Shown one piece after another: positions 59,774 through 64,000 of a DNA stretch of 64,000 bases. The translations under genes were made by a program, and so were the position numbers. The stretch is from Rhodanobacter denitrificans (GTDB lineage: Bacteria; Pseudomonadota; Gammaproteobacteria; Xanthomonadales; Rhodanobacteraceae): contig QFPO01000003.1 of assembly GCA_003241385.1 (NCBI GenBank), positions 434,001 to 498,000 of the forward strand, given 5' to 3'. The notes under the pieces are model-generated. The model was not told where the DNA came from and did not search any database. It saw only the letters and a list, made by a program, of their open reading frames with translations. Position 1 is the first letter of the stretch. Each line of letters opens with the position of its first letter.

Positions 59774-59980
59774 TCAGATGCCGTGAGGCTGGATGACGCC
59801 GGTCAGGATCAGGATCGCCACGACGACGATCAGGCCGACCGAGATGGCGATGCGCCGTGTCAGTGCCTTGACGACGCGGTCGCTGCCGCTGCGGTCGGTC
59901 ATCATGTAGTACAGGCCGGCGCCGAGGTTCCACAGGATCGCCGCCAGGGCGACCACGATCACGATCTTGGCAAAAAGCAT
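59774..59980 (-). CDS. DUF2909 twin-transmembrane protein
   Basis: 68 residues from ATG 59980 (MLFAKIVIVV). Two hydrophobic helices (about 4-28 and 44-64) joined by a polar loop MMTDRSGSDRVVKALTRRIAIS, the DUF2909 pattern. Found beside oxidase assembly genes in many Gammaproteobacteria, often on the opposite strand as here. Role unknown. Longer frames upstream overlap the SURF1 gene and are not credible. Confidence 0.88.
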   Translation of the reverse strand: MLFAKIVIVVALAAILWNLGAGLYYMMTDRSGSDRVVKALTRRIAISVGLIVVVAILILTGVIQPHGI

Positions 59981-60037
59981 GTCTAGGGTTTCCACGGGGC
60001 GGCCGCTGCCCCCCATCGCCGCCAGTATAGTCCGGCC

Positions 60038-60757
60038 GTGAAACGGCGCTGGCACCGCCCCGGCCTCTTCGCCGTGGTCCTCACGGCGCTCGGTACGGCC
60101 GCCTTCGTGTCGCTGGGACTGTGGCAGCTGCGCCGCGGCGCCGAAAAGGAACAGCTGCTCGCCGCGTTCGCGCGAACGGCGCAGATCGCGCCGGTGGATC
60201 TCGCCGAGGCGCGCCGGCAGGCCGATGCGCGGCATTTTCCGCACGTGCGCGTCGAGGGCCGTTTCGATGCGGAGCACGCCTATCTGCTCGACGATCAGAT
60301 CCGCGGTCAGCGCACCGGCGTGGTCGTCTACGGCGTCTTCGAACCGCTCGAAGGCGGCCCGGCGCTGCTGGTCAACCGCGGCTTTCTGCCGCGCCGTGAC
60401 AGTCGCCGGATCGAGGTTCCGCCGCTCGCGGAGGGCCCGCTGGTGCTGTCGGGCCTGTACGCTCCGCCTCCCGGCAGCGGCCTGCGGCTCGGCGGCAATG
60501 CGCTGCCGAAGCAGTCGGCCTGGCCGAAGACGACGATCTACCTCGACACCGGCGAGATTTCGGCCGACATCGGACAGCGCGTCGACGATCGCGTCCTGCT
60601 GCTGGACCCCGATCCGGCCAGCGGATTCGAGCGCGTCTGGACGCCTGAGCTGATGCCGCCCGAGCGCCATCGCGGCTACGCGTTCCAGTGGTTTTCGTTC
60701 GCGGCCGCGGCGATCGTGATCTTCCTCGTCCTGCATTGGCGCAAGAGTCCCTCATGA
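60038..60757 (+). CDS. SURF1-family cytochrome oxidase assembly protein
   Basis: Helps insert heme a into subunit I. 239 residues with helices at both ends (about 8-28 and 215-235) and a periplasmic domain between. LGLWQLRRGAEKEQLL, VRVEGRFDAEHAYLLDDQIRGQRTGVVVYGVFEPL, LLVNRGFLPRR and the closing GYAFQWFSFAAAAIVIF are the family blocks. GTG start at 60038. The stop overlaps the next gene (ATGA). Confidence 0.95.
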   Translation: MKRRWHRPGLFAVVLTALGTAAFVSLGLWQLRRGAEKEQLLAAFARTAQIAPVDLAEARRQADARHFPHVRVEGRFDAEHAYLLDDQIRGQRTGVVVYGVFEPLEGGPALLVNRGFLPRRDSRRIEVPPLAEGPLVLSGLYAPPPGSGLRLGGNALPKQSAWPKTTIYLDTGEISADIGQRVDDRVLLLDPDPASGFERVWTPELMPPERHRGYAFQWFSFAAAAIVIFLVLHWRKSPS

Positions 60758-61326
60758 ACCTGTCCGTCCAGACCGCCAAACGCCGCAAACGCCTCGCGCT
60801 GACGCTGATCGCCGCGCTGTTCGTGATTCCGGTGGTCGGCTCCTATGCACTGTTCCTGTCGGGCTGGAAGCCCGCGCACACGCGCAACCACGGCGAGCTG
60901 ATCACGCCGGCGCGCGACATCAGCGCGCATCCCGTCGTGCTCGCAGACGGCAGCACGCTGGTCTGGAAAGACCCCGAGCTCGAGCACTGGACGCTGCTGG
61001 CCGTGCCCGGCCCGGGCTGCGCGCAGCACTGCCTGGAGCGGCTCGACGAGCTGCGCCGCGCGCGGCTGACGCTGAACCAGAACGCCCAGCGCCTGCGCCT
61101 GATCGTGCTCGACGCGTCGCTGACGCCCGAACAGCTCGCGGCGCTCGCGCCGATGATCGCCGGCCGCGATCCGGATGCGCTGTTCGCCGACCTCGCGCCC
61201 GGCACCGATGATCTGGCCGCCGCCCTGGTCGACCCGTCGGGCTTCTACGCGCTGCGCTATCGCGCCGGCTACGACGGCACCGGCCTGCGCAAGGACCTCT
61301 CCCGCCTGATCCGTTCCCAGCATTGA
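60754..61326 (+). CDS. Thioredoxin-fold membrane protein with CxxxC, oxidase assembly locus
   Basis: 190 residues. An N-terminal membrane helix (about 15-36) and a periplasmic thioredoxin-like domain with PGCAQHCLERL (CxxxC near 85-89) as in copper-handling SCO proteins. The later SCO histidine is not evident, so copper binding is uncertain. An equivalent uncharacterised gene sits between SURF1 and ctaA in Pseudomonas, from memory. It overlaps SURF1 and ends one base before ctaA. Confidence 0.8.
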   Translation: MNLSVQTAKRRKRLALTLIAALFVIPVVGSYALFLSGWKPAHTRNHGELITPARDISAHPVVLADGSTLVWKDPELEHWTLLAVPGPGCAQHCLERLDELRRARLTLNQNAQRLRLIVLDASLTPEQLAALAPMIAGRDPDALFADLAPGTDDLAAALVDPSGFYALRYRAGYDGTGLRKDLSRLIRSQH

Positions 61327-61327
61327 C

Positions 61328-62470
61328 ATGCCCGCCACGACCCTGCTCCGCCGTCTCGCCTGGATCGCCACCGTCTTCGCGCTCGGCGTGATCGTGTTCG
61401 GTGCGTTCGTGCGCCTGTCCAACGCCGGCCTGTCCTGCCCGGACTGGCCCACCTGCTACGGCAAGGCGACCTGGCCCGGCCACGAGCACGAGATCGCGCA
61501 CGCCAATGCCAACTTCGACCGGCCGGTCGAAACGCATCGCGCCTGGCGCGAGCAGGTACATCGCATGATCGCCGGCACGCTCGGCCTGCTCGTGCTCGGC
61601 ATCGCGACCGCCGCCGCCTGGCGGCGCTGGACCTGGGTCGGCGCGCTCGGCGTCGCTGCGCTGGCAGCGGCCTGCGCGGTGCGCGCGTACATGCTCGGCA
61701 ATGCCGAGCTGTCCGGATGGCTGGCGACGATCGCGATGATCCTGCCGCTGCTGGCGGCCTGGCGGATCGGACGGCCTGCGCCGTGGCGCATCGCGATCGT
61801 CGCGTTCTCGGTCATCATCTTCCAGGCGATGCTCGGCATGTGGACCGTCACCTGGCTGCTCAAGCCGGTCATCGTGATGGCGCACCTGCTCGGCGGTCTG
61901 CTGACCCTGGTGCTGATCGCCTACGTCGCGCTGCGCCTGTCGTGGACGGCCGCGCCGTCGGCGACGCTGCGCCGCCTGCAGCCGATGGTCGTGGTCGGCC
62001 TGGTGCTGCTCGCCGCACAGATCGCACTCGGCGGCTGGGTCAGCGCGAACTACGCGGCGCTCTCGTGCGGGCTGGATTTTCCGACCTGCCAGGGACGCTG
62101 GTGGCCGCCGATGGATTTCGGCGAGGGCTTCGTGCTGTGGCGCGGCATCGGCGTCAACTACGAAGGCGGCATCCTCGACGGTCCGGCCCGCACGGCGATC
62201 CAGATGACGCACCGCATCGGCGCGCTGATCGTGTTCGGCCACGTCGGCGCGCTGGCCTGGCTCGCGGTGCGGCGCAGCCAGCGCGGGCTCGGCCTGCTGA
62301 TCGGCGCCCTGCTGTGTCTGCAGGTCAGCCTCGGCATCGGCAATGTTCTGCTCGACCTGCCGCTGGCGGTCGCGACCGCGCACAATGGCGTCGCCGCGCT
62401 GCTGCTGCTGGCGCTGCTGGCGCTGCTGGTGCGCACACAGCTGCCGGTGGCGCCGGCCCGCCCTCTCTGA
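61328..62470 (+). CDS. ctaA: Heme A synthase (Cox15)
   Basis: Oxidises heme O to heme A for the aa3 oxidase. 380 residues, eight membrane helices in two similar halves. FGAFVRLSNAGLSCPDWPTCYG near 26-47, EQVHRMIAGTLGL near 77, the second-half GGWVSANYAALSCGLDFPTCQGRWWP near 237-262 and MTHRIGAL near 298 carry the heme-ligand histidines and the paired cysteines. The start at 61328 is one base after the previous stop. Confidence 0.96.
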   Translation: MPATTLLRRLAWIATVFALGVIVFGAFVRLSNAGLSCPDWPTCYGKATWPGHEHEIAHANANFDRPVETHRAWREQVHRMIAGTLGLLVLGIATAAAWRRWTWVGALGVAALAAACAVRAYMLGNAELSGWLATIAMILPLLAAWRIGRPAPWRIAIVAFSVIIFQAMLGMWTVTWLLKPVIVMAHLLGGLLTLVLIAYVALRLSWTAAPSATLRRLQPMVVVGLVLLAAQIALGGWVSANYAALSCGLDFPTCQGRWWPPMDFGEGFVLWRGIGVNYEGGILDGPARTAIQMTHRIGALIVFGHVGALAWLAVRRSQRGLGLLIGALLCLQVSLGIGNVLLDLPLAVATAHNGVAALLLLALLALLVRTQLPVAPARPL

Positions 62471-62484
62471 CCGTTGCGGATCGC

Positions 62485-63393
62485 ATGTCCAGTCTCGCCC
62501 GCCAGTACCTGGAACTGACCAAGCCGCGCGTCGTCGCGCTGATCGTGTTCACCGCGATCATCGGCATGTTCCTGGCTGTACCCGGCCTGCCGCCGCTGCG
62601 GCAGTCGGTCGCCGGCTTCATCGGCATCTGGCTCGCGGCCGCCTCGGCCGCCGCGATCAACCACCTGATCGACCAGCGCATCGACCGGCTGATGGCGCGC
62701 ACCGCGCACCGCCCGCTCGCGACCGGCGCATTGTCACCGGTGCAGGTGCTGGCATTCGCGATCGCGCTCGGCACCGCGTCGATGGCGATCCTGATCGCCC
62801 TGGTCAATCCGCTGACCGCGGCGCTGACGTTCGCGTCGCTGATCGGCTACGCGATCGTCTACACGGCCTATCTGAAGCGCGCGACGCCGCAGAACATCGT
62901 GATCGGGGGCGCCGCCGGCGCCGCGCCGCCGGTGCTCGGCTGGGCCGCGGTCACCGGCGAGGTACACCCGTACGCGCTGCTGCTGTTCCTGATCATCTTT
63001 ATCTGGACGCCGCCGCACTTCTGGGCGCTGGCGATCTTCCGGCGCGAGGACTACTCGCGCGCGCAGGTGCCGATGCTGCCGGTGACGCACGGTGTCACCT
63101 ACACGCGCTGGCACGTGCTGGCCTACACGATCCTGCTGATCCTGGTGACGGTGCTGCCGTATCTGACCGGCATGAGCGGCCTGTTCTATCTCGGCGGCGC
63201 GCTGGTGCTCGGCGCGGGCTTCCTGTGGCATGCGATCGTCCTGCTCGATCCGCCGGACGAGTTCTTCGCGATGAAGGTCTTCAACTACTCGATCGTCTAC
63301 CTGATGGTGCTGTTCGCGTTCCTGCTGGCCGATCACTACATCGACGCGCCGGTCGCGATGACCGGCGGCCTGCGCTTCGAACCGGCCGGCTGA
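62485..63393 (+). CDS. ctaB: Protoheme IX farnesyltransferase (heme O synthase)
   Basis: Adds a farnesyl tail to heme B, the step before CtaA. 302 residues, about nine membrane helices. LTKPRVVALIVFTAIIGMFLA opens it, and the UbiA-type motifs are present: NHLIDQRIDRLMARTAHRPL (near 54-73) and the later YTAYLKRATPQNIVIGGAAGAAPP. WTPPHFWALAIFRREDYSRAQVPMLPV near 174-200 is specific to CtaB. 14 bases separate it from ctaA. The sco/senC gene that often follows is absent. Confidence 0.97.
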   Translation: MSSLARQYLELTKPRVVALIVFTAIIGMFLAVPGLPPLRQSVAGFIGIWLAAASAAAINHLIDQRIDRLMARTAHRPLATGALSPVQVLAFAIALGTASMAILIALVNPLTAALTFASLIGYAIVYTAYLKRATPQNIVIGGAAGAAPPVLGWAAVTGEVHPYALLLFLIIFIWTPPHFWALAIFRREDYSRAQVPMLPVTHGVTYTRWHVLAYTILLILVTVLPYLTGMSGLFYLGGALVLGAGFLWHAIVLLDPPDEFFAMKVFNYSIVYLMVLFAFLLADHYIDAPVAMTGGLRFEPAG

Positions 63394-63438
63394 GCGGCCG
63401 CGCGGACCGGCGCGACACCTGCCCTGATCCGCACCCAA

Positions 63439-63471
63439 GGCCGCCGCCGGACGCCGGGCCCGGCGGCGGCC
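63439..63471. terminator. GC hairpin between ctaB and dps
   Basis: GGCCGCCGCCGG (63439-63450) pairs with CCGGCGGCGGCC (63460-63471) across nine bases in the convergent gap; no T-run. Confidence 0.65.
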
Positions 63472-63478
63472 CGAACGC

Positions 63479-63946
63479 TCACTTCAGCAGCGAACGCAGC
63501 ATCCAGGCGGTCTTCTCGTGCGCCTCGAGCCGCTGCGTGACCAGATCCGCGGTCGGCTGGTCGTCGGCCTTGTCGGCCAGCTTGAAGACCGCGCGACCGG
63601 TGCGCGCCGCGGTCTCGTGACCGTCGACGAGCTGCTCGACCATGCCGCGCCAGTCCGGCACGCCCGGCTCTTCCTTGATCGCCGAGAGCTTGACGAACTG
63701 CGAATACGAGCCCGGCGCCGGGAAATCCAGCGAGCGGATGCGCTCGGCGATCACGTCGGCCGCGCTCCACAGCTCGTTGTACTGGGTCTCGAACATCGTG
63801 TGCAGGCTGTTGAACATCGAGCCGGTGATGTTCCAGTGGAAACTGTGCGTCTTGAGGTACAGCGTGTAGGTGTCCGCCAGCAGCTTGGACAAACCGTCGG
63901 CGATCTTCTTGCGATCTTTCTGGTCGATACCGATATCGATGGCCAT
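63479..63946 (-). CDS. dps: Dps-family ferritin-like DNA-protection protein
   Basis: Forms a hollow dodecamer that oxidises and stores iron, protecting DNA in stress. 155 residues. LADTYTLYLKTHSFHWNITGSMFNSLHTMFETQYNELWSAADVIAERIRSLDFPAPGSYSQFVKLSAIKE holds the inter-subunit ferroxidase ligands (KTHSFHWN, then the D/E pair). I prefer ATG 63946, six to seven bases past GGAG, over GTG 63949. It converges on ctaB. Confidence 0.93.
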   Translation of the reverse strand: MAIDIGIDQKDRKKIADGLSKLLADTYTLYLKTHSFHWNITGSMFNSLHTMFETQYNELWSAADVIAERIRSLDFPAPGSYSQFVKLSAIKEEPGVPDWRGMVEQLVDGHETAARTGRAVFKLADKADDQPTADLVTQRLEAHEKTAWMLRSLLK

Positions 63947-64000
63947 CACCGTCTCCGTGTCGGGGGAAGAAGCCGGCGCATTGTGAACCGGACGCCCAGG

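Overview
The window is a stretch of very GC-rich chromosome (roughly 70 % by eye) packed with short-gapped operons. Gene order and protein types point to a gammaproteobacterium of the Lysobacterales (Xanthomonadales), possibly Rhodanobacteraceae. The pointers are ftsEX next to rpoH, the mltB-rlpA-dacA-ybeD-lipB-lipA string, the ctaCD/ctaG/ctaE/SURF1/ctaA/ctaB locus, a short PutA, and a secreted protein ending in a DGFEP tail. This placement is inference; there is no rRNA gene here.

Layout. 1-771 is the end of an unrecognised exported protein. 824-7505 (minus) is a complete four-gene Wadjet/Mks-type SMC defence operon, jetA-jetB-jetC-jetD, with overlapping genes; jetD carries an apparent one-base deletion near its 3' end. 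7673-15253 holds glmS (minus), an isolated gspF-like gene, then ftsE-ftsX-(double receiver protein)-ung as an overlapping operon, followed by rpoH. The rpoH leader carries a perfect CIRCE operator and a sigma-E-type -35 box. 15254-15916 has no gene; it holds a terminator, a GAGAGC-type simple repeat and a multi-hairpin palindromic element. 15917-19700 (minus) has priA and a DUF3667 membrane protein, with an inverted pair of DnaA boxes between them.

20093-27235 carries a secreted P-domain protein, a MATE exporter, a DUF3301 gene, and a two-gene pseudokinase/FGE plus FHA signalling unit. 27261-35093 (minus) has nadC, an S9 peptidase, an OPT transporter, an RsuA-type pseudouridine synthase, lpxK and rmlB. 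35194-43803 (minus) is an envelope and lipoate block: prc, lipA, lipB, ybeD-like, dacA/C, rlpA, mltB, and a lipoprotein with a TonB-type C-terminus.

44110-51803 mixes stress-type membrane proteins (DUF883, YqjE-like, GlsB), aspartate-type aminotransferase, a glutaredoxin-like lipoprotein, mdh, a cyclophilin, a three-repeat small exported protein and a YgiB/YgiC-like pair. 51834-55052 (minus) is putA. 55457-63393 is an aa3-type cytochrome c oxidase locus with its assembly and heme A synthesis genes, and a dps gene closes the window.

Most of this is housekeeping. The points I rate highest are the heat-shock control region of rpoH, the Wadjet operon with its broken jetD end, and the predicted pseudokinase-FGE/FHA pair.
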